Below the pieces are notes generated by a model. That model was not told where the DNA came from and did no database searches. It saw only the letters and a list, made by a program, of their open reading frames with translations. Below are positions 45,118 to 57,100 of a stretch of DNA of 64,000 nt, piece by piece. The stretch's first letter is position 1. Each line of letters begins with the position of its first letter. Location of the stretch: assembly GCA_030278955.1 (NCBI GenBank), contig JAOANR010000004.1, forward strand, positions 52,021,459 to 52,085,458, read 5' to 3'. Made by a program: the position numbers and the translations under genes. The stretch is from Hygrophila difformis. Its lineage: Eukaryota > Streptophyta > Magnoliopsida > Lamiales > Acanthaceae.

Positions 45118-46682
45118 TTGTTAGAATTGCCTTCATTTATAGCACAAGTTAGAATGTAGAGAACACATAGAAGTATATGTACTTTGAGTTTGTGGCTTAT
45201 TCTGTTACCGGGACCAATCCTTTTTTCCCCGTCTATCCAATATGATGAAATTCCATGTTGCTCAGCGATTTCTTGCAACCGTGAAGCGTTGCTCGAGTTC
45301 CAACCTCCAACCACTAGCATGAGGTCCAGGTGGTGGTTTTCGACCAGTTTATACACCGCATCTTGCCGCTCCTGCAAATAATAATTAATTTAACAGAAAT
45401 CACGGCGCCACATAATAAGAGCAAGTTATATATGTACCGTACATAGCTTGGCATTGAAAAATGAGATGGTTTCATATTATTACTTGAGTCACACTACAAA
45501 CGGTATTGAAACTTATGAAATGGTCTTTGAGATTTTCCGCTCCATATTTTTGCACAATGGTTTGTTCTACCAATTTCCCTGCACATGCATGAAGTATATG
45601 TCATAATCATAATCACAACTAGCTAGACTTGGGAAACAAATTAAAGAGCCAAATGTGAAATGGGGTGGGGTAGAATAGCTAGGACGAAAATGAAACCTAA
45701 CCAATGGCCTGGGTTTCTCCCTTCAACATGGTTGTCTGATTAGCAATACCAAGCTTTACAAGATCCACGTCGGGATCGAACCCTTCGGACACAGTTTGTT
45801 TAAATTTCTGCAGGCAATTAATTAAACAGATGATGCACAGCATGTCCCAGACATAAATCAAATTTGAATAAGCTAATTATAATACATAGGATACATATTC
45901 ATCCTACCAAACATACCTCCATAAATGCTTGTTTAGTTGAGCTCGAACCGTCAAGTGCACCTCCCAAAATGTAATCACATACATACATTGCCTGCTTATA
46001 TACAGTAGTAGTATTTGTTTAGAACAACAATGGTGCACAGAATACTAGTACAATATTTCAAAGTGTAATTACGTTTAGGATGATGAATAATTAGCATGCA
46101 TACCTCTGCCATGTCCTTTACGATGATATGCTTACCAGCAAAAGAAGCAGTGGCCACAGTCTCTTCATGGGAAAATTTACCGTGGATCATTGAAGTATAG
46201 CCCCCCTTCTTATGCTTCTCAACGACGTTCCAAACCTGTAGTATTCATTAAGATTTAAGTAGGATTAGTACTAGTCATTGAGACTAAATTCATGTTGTGA
46301 TGCATTCTTTGGAATTCATTTTAACAGTATACATGGTCGTAACAATTACTAGTAATTAATAATGAACCTTGGAGACCCAAGGGCAGGTGGTATCAACTAT
46401 TTGAACGTTCTTTTCACTCAAAACGAACATCTCGTCCACAGGAGCTCCAAAAGCAGGAAGAATCACCACATCATCCTCGCCCACCATATTGAACTGCTTC
46501 TTCCCACTAATTTCTTCACGTGGGATAATCTGGACCTCCATATCTTCAAGGTTCTGATGAATCAATTTAATACTACTTCTATTAATATAGAATTTTAAAT
46601 AAATGGAGAAACTTATAATTGCCATATTATATGATCATCTAGGATTTCAATCAATGTATAGTGATTAAGGATTAATGGAGGA

Positions 46683-46725
<43 letters not shown>

Positions 46726-47969
46726 CAGAAATGAAATAGGCACCTGATTAATAGTAGGGCTGTGAAGGATTTCATTGGTGAGCCAAATCCTCCCGGAGGG
46801 GAACTGCTTCCTAGCTTCATAAGCAACCCCAACACTCTTTTCAGCTTCCGGGCAAAACCCAAAGGATTCTGCCAGCTTCACTGTAACGTTTCCCCAACTG
46901 TATTCATTTCCATTCTCCTTCAATGTCGTTACGATGTCACCTGCACGTGTTTGTATGTGTTTCCATACATTTAATTTATTTGTTAAAAACCCAATCCATA
47001 TATACAGAAGAACCCAGTTAGTGTGTTCAGATAAATATAGTACTGGGACTACCTCCGTTCCTTTTTAAATGCACATTTTGACTTTTGGCACGGTTCATTG
47101 AGTAGCTTTGACTCGACTTTTTAATATAATTATACAAGATAAAATATAGTCAAATGAGATCTTGTTGGATTCGTCTAATCGCATAGATTTAGAATATCAA
47201 AATTTTACAATTTTTATTTGTATGCAATTTGAGTTATGAAGTATTAAAAATATGTATTGTATTGCGTGAAATGTGGGTATGTAGCATTTAAAAAAGAACG
47301 GAGCAAGTATATAATTGAGGACTCTGCCTCAGCCTCCACTGGGTATACAAACTAAACAAGATTATTTCAATACGTAATAATTAAATAATCAATTTCTAAC
47401 CATATATCCAAAACTGGTTTTAGAAATTTTACATTCAAACTTTTAAAATGAGTATATACCCCTTAAATGAGCATCGAGATTCAAGGAGTAAGCCGGAAGT
47501 TATTAAAGTGAAGAGAAAAAAAAAAATGAATAGCATAAAAAGCATAGAATTTTGGAGAAATTATATTATAATAATCCAAGAATAACTTAATAGTGGTATA
47601 TCCCATCAGATCATCATACCTACAGGCTAAAATGAGAAAAAACATGCATGGGGGAGAAATTAAAGCATACGACGCACTGGTATAATGTTGGCCCATTTGG
47701 GGACGAATTTGGTCCTTGAGACCAAACCCTTTCCGATTATTGAAGTTCTTGCTCCTCTTCAAATTGTGGCGGAAAACTTTGGGGTCAAACTCTGCTGCCG
47801 ACGACGAGCAGCATAATATAATTGTTGTGACGGAGGAGGAGGAGGATGGTTTCTTTTTCATTATCCACGGTCGTCGGAATGTTGTTGTCGTCGACGACCT
47901 CAACCTCAAGGGCGGCTGCAGGTCCACCACGCCCACGGTGGTGGAGCACTGAACGGAAAGTGATGCCAT
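44762..47969 (-). CDS. Diverged HDR/IspH paralogue, HDR-C
   Basis: Ten exons at the HDR-A positions: 47969-47678, 46940-46744, 46553-46368, 46235-46104, 45991-45917, 45807-45702, 45578-45484, 45371-45183, 45064-44978, 44830-44762. They sum to 1428 nt (475 residues), with no stop and GT-AG throughout. It is closest to HDR-B: shared MASLS-type start, the [11 protein letters not shown] insertion in exon 3, LHSPTIN, MLK.ETQAIG and a KKHEE-type C-terminus. Cysteines are kept in [17 protein letters not shown] and NTVCSVTQ, but the WGVERA of HDR-A reads [19 protein letters not shown] and GASTPDK remain. Exon 8 has one extra His codon. A plastid transit peptide is likely. An enzyme with altered properties and a decaying duplicate are both possible. 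Confidence 0.85.
46684..46722. repeat. (TA)n microsatellite in HDR-C intron 2
   Basis: About 19 TA units, 22 bp past the exon 2 donor (plus-strand left of 46744). Confidence 0.9.
47052..47307. mobile_element. Stowaway-type MITE in HDR-C intron 1
   Basis: It starts CCTCCGTTCCTTTTT and ends AAAAAAGAACGGAGCAAG between TA dinucleotides, 256 bp. HDR-B intron 1 lacks it. Confidence 0.82.
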
Positions 47970-48364
47970 GTCGTCGTCGGGAATACAATAGCGATTGGGA
48001 TAGACGCTCGTCGTGAAATCTCAGGGAGTTTTCATGGAGTTTATACTTTATAGTGTATTAATAGTCGCGCGCACAAAATTACTAGTTAGAGCCTGTTTGG
48101 AATGGCTTTTTTCGAAGTGCTTTTGGCTTTTGCTTCTGCCAAAAGCACTTCTGAAGGAAAAAAAAGTGTTTGTTTTGGCTTTTTAGAAAAAGCAAAAGCA
48201 CCTCGAAAAATTGCAAAAGTGCTTCTGGGAGAAGCAGCCCAGGGGTGCTTCTCCGAAAAGCAGCCCAGGGGTGCTTCTCCGAAAAGCAGAAGCCAAAAGC
48301 ATCTAGTAATGTGTGCAGAGTCATAAATGCCCCTATTAATTTATTTAAATTATACTATAAATAT

Positions 48365-49077
48365 TGTAGGTGCAAAAAAGCGTAGACAGAAACTGCAAAA
48401 TAATTTTATTAATTTCACAATAGAAATGTCTACAATTACAGAGAATTTCAATTAATTTAAAGAAATATGTGAAGATCAAACGATATGAGTGTTCGACTTC
48501 TGTTACTCCTTTGATTCCTCCAACCTTGAAGACGTCGAGATGCTTTTGTGCTTCTTCTTCGGCTTCTTGGAATTTCTGCAGCGTTTTGTTGCTGTAGATC
48601 TCAAGTGTTTGAGTCTTGAGAGTGTGTGTCTGGAAGTGAAGTAGTGTATGGAGACGTCTCGCAGTATCTGGAAGTGAAGTCGTCCTCAATATGTGACAGG
48701 GTGCCTCTATTTATAGAGGGAAAAATCCTAGGGTTTGTGGATGATGGACCAATCGATGGGCTGGTCCAATCCACATTTCTATTGGGTCAGTGAGCATGTG
48801 GGCCTTTCATCTGGGCTTGTTCACATTGACTGATTTCCATGGACTGGCCTGCTTTAAGTGTCCATTGGATCATAGGCCTGTGGGTCTTTCATTTGGACTT
48901 GTCCACATTGGCCTAATATAATTAAATCCATTTGGCTTGATGGATCCAAATGGCCCAATAAATATTAATAATCATTTCAAGCATTTAATTTATTTAAAAT
49001 GCCTAAAATTAATTAAATTAATATTTAAATTTGCACGTGTCGCGTTTTTAATGGCGAATAAATTTCACGTGTTTACA
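48365..49077 (-). repeat. 3' LTR of the gypsy element
   Basis: In plus view it runs from TGTAGGTGCAAAAAAG to CACGTGTTTACA. It contains CCTCTATTTATAGAGG (48704-48719), whose minus strand gives a TATAAATAG promoter box. Confidence 0.93.
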
Positions 49078-52000
49078 GATGCCCCCTCGAGACTTGTTTA
49101 GGGCGAAATAAAATATTTGAGACGTGAACGAGTCTCGAAATATTTATTTTTTGTATATGATGCCCTCTTTTTTCTTTCGGGCCAAATTTCCAACTGTTTT
49201 TCACACATCTTGGCGTCAAATTGATTTGGAAAATAGTCGAAACACTAAAGTCTATATCACTTTAGACTCTTGTATCTCTTCACATGATGAAACATACTGG
49301 GAGAAAGGCTTTTTACCGTTCGAGATTCATATCAGATTCCGTCGGTGGCCCTTGTACTTATCCAACTTAAAATAAATCAAATCCAATCCTTTAGATTTTC
49401 CACAATCAATGGGTTTGCATATTTATTCAGATACTGGAATATGATTTGCTGGGCGGTTGGATCATTAAAGATTTCAAACTCCCAAAACTAATTCCAACCG
49501 TTCAAGAGCTCCTTTTTTTCTTCTTGGATTTTCTTTTCCTTTTCAATGCATCAAACATTTGATCCTGTATGCACACTCATACCGCCAACTACCATATCAA
49601 ACAAATATTTTCATATGATTTGGAGCCACTATTGAATATCTTGCATTTTATTCCAAAACTTCAAGCCAATTCAAAATTGATTCACCTGACATTGTATCGG
49701 GATCAAAACCGAATTAACATCTGGCTTGAACTTGACTAGATTATATGATTGCATTCATGAATATTTGGGAAGATTTAAATCCATTTGCTCAGGAATTCTA
49801 TAAACCATCACCTAATTCGAACTTGGTTTCATCAACCTTCAGATTTAACTTGAGCTTTGATGTTTATTCAACTGAATCCCCAAATCTAAATCAAACTTGA
49901 TACTAACAAAAATATTTCCTCAAAGATTTCAAAAACCCAATCAAGATTGAATCTTCACATATCTAATGGAATTCATGCTGGCATCTATAAATTAATCCTC
50001 AGTAACAAGAAATCACTCTACATCTTTTCCATAAGCAGACTAGTGAAACCAACCCACCAATTTCAGAAACCATAAGTCAGGTAAATATAGCCCATGCCCT
50101 GCGTTTTTTTTTTTTGTTTTTAAAACGTCTTTCTGCTCCATTTTTTGTTTAATTGTATTCTTCTTGCTTTCTTGTTTGTCTTTGCTTTTTTTTTGCTCTA
50201 TTTTTTTTTCGTGCCTTTCTTGCGTTTTTTTTTTCCTTGTTTCGTTTGCACTTCTTTTTTTTTTCCGATCAAACGTGGAGCGGACATAGACAGAAAGCAC
50301 AAAATTCAAAATTCCATGAACAATATTCAAGAACCAGACTTCAAATCAGTCCTCTTCAATCCAGCTTTCTACTTCATCGACAACACCAATTCAAAGCGAG
50401 AGAGGATACCTGGTTGTCGTCATGGTAGACGGGATGTTTGGTCACACGGCGCTGCCGTTGGCCTCTACCCTAACCTACCCGCCATCAAGAAGCCTTTGAC
50501 AATGGCGGTGTTTGGCGACACGGCGCTGCCGTTCGCCTCATCCGTTATTTGTTCAAAAGGCCGGCCGCTCGTCCGAAGTCACCGCCTTCCCCAGCCTGCT
50601 GTCGCCGGAGTTCGGAGAGGAGCCGCCGCCGGCGCTGCGTCTTCGTCGGAGTTCGCACAGGCCACCGCCGCTCGCTGCTCGCGCGAGGGGAAGGCCGCCG
50701 CTGCTTGCCTTGCCGTGTCGCCGGAGGGAGAGAGAGAGGAGAAGGAGAGGTGTTTCCAGCCGCTGCCGCCGGAGTCCGCCGCCCAGATGCTGTCGCGCAC
50801 CGGCGAAGCTTGCCGCCGTGCCCGCTCGTCGCTGCCCGCCACCGGAGTCAGATGGAGGGGAGATCGCGACTGCCGCCAGCCCTGAAGCGCCGCTGCTGGA
50901 AGCCACCGCCGCTGTCCACAGTGCCGGATCGGGGAGGAAGGCCGCTCGAGGAGGAAGGCTCCGCCGCCACTGCCTTGTCCCGCGCCGCCGCTGTCCGTCC
51001 CCTGGGGAAGAGGAAGTGGGCGCCGCTTGCCGCTGTTGCCGGATCGAAGTGGTTTCGCCGGCCGCCACCGCTGCTATTGCTCGTTTGATGTCGTCGCTGT
51101 GAAGGAGGAGGCCGGAGGGGAGGGCCCGCGCCGCCGCTGCTCTCCAGCCGCCGCCGGAGGAGAAGAGGGGAAGGGCGGCGGCTGCTTGCCGCTCGCTGTC
51201 GCGCCCGTTCGGGGACGAGGGAGTCGCCGGGGAAGTCGCCCGCCGCCTTGCCACTGCCAGAGCTCGGAGTGGTTTGCGAATGGTGCTTGCAGATTTGATT
51301 TGCTGCGTTTTTTTTGTGTTGTGGGGAAGAAAGGGAACCAACTTTTGGTTATTCCAATTTGACCCCATAGTCTCTAACCCTAGGATTTTAACCCCTATGA
51401 TTTAGATAATCTGAAATTGGCCCCCAATTTATTCTAGACCTTTAAATTGGAGTCCCCAACTTTTGGAATGCTAAAATTGAACCCCTAGATCTTTGGAAGC
51501 CCAAATTTTAGCCCCAACATATTTGGTATTTGAGGCTAGGTCCCAAAATATTTAATTTTAAGTCCAAAATTTAGTAATGAACTTAAAATTAATTTCAAAC
51601 AATATTTAACATGTATTTTTGTTTACATGTAAATATTCATTTTTTTTGTAGTGCCCGAAATTTGATTTCGTGGAAATTTAACTTTAAGTCCAAAGAAAAT
51701 TAAAATGAACGTAAAATTAATTCCCAAAATTGACATGCATTTTTTTTTATTGCATTCATCTTGCAATATTTTTTCATGTCATTAAAATAACATTGCATTT
51801 ATCTTGCAAATGTATTTTTTCTTTTTTCTTTCTCTTCAAGGAAATAATTCCTTTTTTTTTTTTTTGCAGTGGCATCATGGGCATCAATTTGAACTATTTG
51901 GATGATCAACTTGAAGCGGATGTTCTTGATTGTAATCCATTGCCAGCGAGTCTTGATTGTAGTGGATGTTCTTGAATTTATTTGTTGCTTTAATTTCTTC

Positions 52001-53122
52001 CATTGATGCTTTGCATTCCCACGATATAATTGTAATCAGAACTTTGATGTAATCAAGACTACTTTTGTTTTCGCCTTCACTCTTTGCCTTAATTTTCCGC
52101 TTCAATCTTGAACGTCTTGCATAGCACACATGTTAACGAACAAAATCAATCTTTTGGAAACTTTGGGGAATAAAATCTTGATGGAATTTGGTCAAGTTGC
52201 ATGCGTATCCGTCTTGGGAATCATGCCACATCGTAGTTCAAGTGATACATTTTTTTACCACATTTTTTATACTCTTGCAGGCGAAGGTCACGTGTAGTTT
52301 AATCCTTGTGCGTTTAAGGAGCATTTTCCTCGATTTTTTTCAAGACCTTGCAACGGTCATTCCCACCACCTTTTGTGTTGATGGTTCATCGCATGAATTT
52401 TAACTCATTGCCCCCAGTCAGCTCCTTAGTTAGCTCCTGTTAGACAATTGGACTGTGCTGAAGATGCGTTTGGTCTCCAGAATTTTGTCTTCGGCGTTTT
52501 TCCTTGAAATTTTGTGTCGAGGGCCTCAATTTGATGAAGATCCACGTGATATGCACCTAGCGCGTACTATGAAGAACTTCGAGATGGATTATTGGTATTC
52601 TTGAAAGTGATATGGTCATCCAAAAACACATTTCCTTGCTTCAACATGAGCTTTTGGGCTTGATCCGGTTGAAGATATGAAAATTTGAAGAACATCGGGA
52701 GAGACTTTGAGCTTGCTCCTCTTGAAGCTTTAGAGACTTGAAGGTTTGAAGGACTTTGGACTTGATCCTCAACTTAATTAACCCAATTACTCAAAATTTT
52801 TAAAGTAATGGATCAACTTTATTGACCAATTACTCAATTTTTTTTCAAGTAAAGGATTAAATTTAATTAACCCAATTACTTAATTTTTTTTTTTTTTGCC
52901 ATGACTGAACTTAGAATTTTGATATCCAAGTTGCCTACGTACCCTGTGAAGGGATCAAGCCATTACGTAGTTCAAAACAAATTGAATTTGTTTATTTTGA
53001 GCCGTACACAGTTTATACTCTTGCGGGCCAGGAGTATTACACTTTTTTTTTTGCATTTTTTTTTTTTTTTGTGACGTGCAGTTTAGGCTCGTGCGTCAAG
53101 GAACATTTTCCTTGTCTACTCT
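49078..53122 (-). other. Long 3' non-coding region of the gypsy element
   Basis: About 4 kb between integrase and the 3' LTR without a supported gene. The middle (50400-51290) is a GC-rich island in an otherwise AT-rich element. It has T-rich tracts (50105-50265) on one side and A/T-rich DNA (51370-52100) on the other. A 60-bp direct repeat (ACGTG.AGTTTA ... AGGA.CATTTTCCT) links 52285-52345 and 53070-53125. Near 52760-52890 AATTAACCCAATTACT-like units repeat three times. Confidence 0.6.
50430..51290. other. GC-rich island inside the gypsy 3' region
   Basis: Dense CGCCGCTGCTGCC / CGCCGGAG text makes many overlapping open frames on both strands (for example 50553-51368 minus and 50512-51102 plus). 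None looks like a protein domain; all are Ala-, Arg-, Pro- and Ser-rich. A short direct repeat (CACGGCGCTGCCGTT) occurs at 50447 and 50519. A similar island is found in the partial relative at 63432-64000. Confidence 0.6.
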
Positions 53123-54170
53123 TCAAGCGTAGAACTTCTTCAAGAACCGGCCATTTATCGGTCCGATGCTCACTCCATCGTTATCAATCATCATGTAGGC
53201 TCCGTTTGTGAAGACTTCCGTGATGACGTATGGTCCATCCCATTTGGAGGTGAACTTGTTCCCACTGCGGTAGTTGATGACAATGGGTCTCCGGATGGCG
53301 AGGACGAGATCTCCAACTTGGAACGAGCGTGCCTTGACTTTCTTATTGTAGAACTTTGAGAGGCGGGCTTGGTAGCATTCCAACCTTTGTTGTGCTTCGA
53401 GCCTTCTTTCATCAAGGGCTTCCAATTCTTCCAAACGCAGCCGGGCGTTGTCTTCTTCAGTGAGTCCTTCTTGGATGGCGACTCTTAACGACGTGATTTG
53501 TGTTTCCAGCGGCAACACGGCTTCCACTCCATAGACCAACGAGTATGGCGTTGCCTTGGTGGGTGTGCGGAAAGTTGTTCGATATGCCCATAAAGCTTCG
53601 TTGATTCTCTCATGCCAGTCTCGTTTTGACTTGGAGACAACTTTCTTCAACAATCCGCATAAGGTTTTGTTGAAGGCCTCCGCTAGTCCATTTGCCGGCG
53701 GGTAATATGCAGAGCTCTTTCGTTGAGTAAATCCAAACTTTTCACACAACTTGGTGATGGTGCTGTTGACAAATGATCGTCCGTTGTCTGTCATGATGTA
53801 ACGCGGGACGCCATAACGGTAGATGATATTGATTCGGATGAAGCTAGCAACATGTTCCCCTTTGACTTCTCTAAAGGGTGCAGCTTCAGCCCACTTGGAG
53901 AAGTAATCCGTAGCAGCAAGGATATAGCCATGCCCCCCGGAAGACTTTGGCAGCGGTCCAACGATGTCCATGCCCCATGCGTCAAACGGCCATGATGCCA
54001 CAGTTGGATGCAACGGCTCAGGAGGTTGGTGGATGAAGTTGGCGTGAAATTGGCAGGCTTGGCATTTTCGAGCGAACTCCATGCAGTCTCTAACCATCGT
54101 CGGCCAATAGTATCCCATTCTCTTGATGCGGAAATGTAGCTTCGGCCCCGATTGATGTGCACCTCCCAGC
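53123..54170 (-). pseudogene. gypsy integrase, out of frame with pol
   Basis: The zinc-binding part ([20 protein letters not shown]) is followed by the catalytic core: DAWGMDIVGPLP, YIMTDNGRSF and ANGLAEAFNKTL, giving D,D,E. The C-terminal part ends GPINGRFLKKFYA. The frame opens at 54298, but useful homology begins near 54170 ([12 protein letters not shown]), where the upstream pol frame stops matching. About five bases seem to be missing after EEVHAG, so integrase is no longer fused to pol. The integrase text itself is intact. Confidence 0.85.
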
Positions 54171-57100
54171 ATGTACTTCTTCCAATGCCTGAACAGCTTC
54201 AGTGGAGCCCAAACAACGGAGTAGAACCCCTTCGAACGACCTTCTATACAAGGTGCCATTAAAGTAGAAGAATCGGGCAGCACGTCTTCGGATATCAACC
54301 TTTTTCCTCGGATCCTCGGGTAACTTCTGATGCTGCAAGTAGTCTACCAAAGGTTGTCTCCAATCTTCTTCTTCGTCGATTTCAAATACTTCAACGGCCG
54401 TATTCTCGTCGAACTCCTCATCGTCTTCAAAAACTGGAGGCATCACCCATCCCTTAGTCAGCGTGATGGTCATCTTGTCTTCTGGCGAGGTAAGTGTTGA
54501 CGCCAGCTTTGCGAGGGAGTCAGCTTGCCGATTTTGGCTTCTTGGGACATGTTCAATCGACATAACATGGAGATATGCCATCAACCTACGTGCGTACTTG
54601 TAATATGGCACCAGGTCCGGTTTCTTGACTTCATATTCGACAAGTAGCTGGTTGACTATCAATTTGGAGTCGCCGTAGACTTGAAGATATAACTGCTTGG
54701 CGTCGACTGCCATTTCGAGTCCCAAGATCAGTGCTTGATATTCAGCAACATTATTGGAGCAATTGTTAGTGAGGGTAATTGAATAAGGTAAGATCTCACC
54801 CGTTGGAGTGACGAAGATGATTCCTACTCCAGCTCCTTCCTTGTGGGCAGCTCCATCGAAGTACATTTTCCATGGTTGTCTAGCTTCAGTTAGCATCACA
54901 TCTTCATCCGGAAGGTCGTCAGAAAGATCCCATTCAGCAGGTATCGGATGATCAGCTAAAAAGTCGGCCAGGGCTTGTCCTTTGATAGCCTTTTGTGGTA
55001 CGTAAATGATCTCGAACTGTTGAAACAACAAGTACCATCGTGAAAGTCTTTCAGAGAGAGCAGATTGAGACAACACATGTTTGAGAGGATTTGCTTTGGA
55101 TACGAGATGTACCGTGTGAGCTTGGAAGTAATGCTTCAACTTGCGGATGGCGAAGACCAATGCTAGACAAAGCTTTTCGATTGGGCGGAACTTGAGCTCG
55201 TTCGGCGTCATCATCCGACTCAGATAGTATAGTGCGTTTTCCTTGCCCCCATCATTTTCTTGAGCTAGCAAGGCGCCGACAGAGTTTTCTTGGGCAGCTA
55301 CGTATAGGATTAACGGTCGTCCAATCACTGGAGCAGCTAGCACTGGCGGCTTCATCAGATAAGCTTTAATGTTGTCAAACGCTTTCTTGCAGGACTCATC
55401 CCACTCGAACGGAATACCCTTTTTCATGAGCTTGTTGAACGGTTGGCATCTTCCAGCAAGATTGGAAATGAACCTCCGGATGTATGCGAGCTTACCTTGA
55501 AGGCTCTTCAACTCGTGGATATCCCGTGGCTCCGGCATTCTCAAGATTGCGTCGATTTTGGCTTGCTCGATTTCAATGCCGTGATTCCGTACAACAAAGC
55601 CAAGGAACTTTCCAGAGGACACGCCAAACGCGCACTTCAACGGATTCATCTTCAGTTGATGCTTGCGAAGGCGTTCGAACACTGTCCTCAAGTCTTGCAG
55701 GTGATTGACTCGTTCCTTTGTCTTTACTACGAGATCATCGACGTAGCATTCAACCAGGCTGTGCAGCATGTCGTCGAAGATCTTTTGCATGGCACGTTGA
55801 TATGTTGCCCCCGCATTCTTCAGGCCGAAGGGCATAACTTTATAACAGTATATGCCTTTTGGCGTCCGGAACGCAGTCATCTCTTCGTCTTCGGGCGCCA
55901 TCTTTATTTGATTGTAGCCGGAAGACCCATCCATAAACGACAATGCTTCATGTCCCGTGGTGGCATCAATCATCAACTCGGTGATCGGCAACGGGAACTC
56001 GTCTTTTGGGCAAGCCTCGTTGAGATCGCGGAAGTCCACGCAGACTCGAATTTGTCCATTCTTCTTCCTCACCGGGACGATGCTTGAGATCCAGGTGGGA
56101 TATTGCACTTCACGAATGAAGCCAACGTCAATCAGCTTGTTGACTTCAGCTTCAATTTGTGGGAGAAGCTCAGGGCGGAACCGACGTTGTGCTTGCTTCA
56201 CGGGTCGTGCATCTTTCTTCACTGCAAGGCGGTGGACGGCTATCTTGGGGTCCAGACCGGGCATTTCCTTGTAGGACCATGCAAAGACGTCTCTGAATTC
56301 TTGGAGCAGTGCTACGTACTTCTCCGCTTCATCTACGGTCAGTTGGGCACTAATAAATGTTGGGCGAGGATCTTTTTCATCGCCTAAGTTCACCTCACGC
56401 AGCTCATCCACCGTGATCTTGATATCTTCTTCAAGTTGCGTTGGTGCTGCGTTGGCGTCTTCTTCACTTGGCCCACCGCAGTTAATGGTGATATGATGAA
56501 TGTCAACTTTGTCAGCTTGATCATCTTCGTCATGCTTTGTGAAGATGATGGTCCGTTTCTTGAGCTTTAGCCATTCGTCGGATGAGACAGTCCACTCAAC
56601 TTGACGCTTCATGCGGGAAGGTACGGTGCTTCTCACATCGTTGCCGTAGTTAGGGTCGTCCAATATCCCTTGTTTTACCGGAGACCGCTCCTTGCTAGCC
56701 GATGCTTTGTTTTGTGATTGGCGTTTTGTAGAACCTAGCCTTTTGAAGACGGATTTTGCAGAGTCTTCTTTGGCGACAGCCCCGAGCCTATCGAAAACAG
56801 TTGGCTTCACTTCTTTGTTTGCTCCAAGCCGGTGAAAGACGGATCCTTTGTGCTCGATTGTCTCCGTTGAGCCAAGTCTATCATGGACACTTCGTTTTTG
56901 CTCTCCTTTTGACGGACTGCCGATGCGATCAAATGCTGACTTTCGTGCAGGTTGGTCCTTTGGAGCATGATCCTCTTGATTTGCTTCTTCGGTGATGTAA
57001 TTGGCCGTAGCTCGTTTTATGACGATACGAACTGGTGCCTTCACTGTTTGTTCCGCTTTGACGAATATGGGCGCTTTCGATGCTTGGGGCGCCGTGTCAA

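Noticed and set aside
50512..51368. Long overlapping open frames on both strands (up to 271 codons)
   Set aside because: They come from GC-rich, stop-poor DNA; the products are Ala/Arg/Pro-rich without domains, and all frames are open at once.
55443..56087. 214-codon plus-strand frame antisense to gypsy pol
   Set aside because: It is the shadow of the conserved RT coding strand; no domain of its own.
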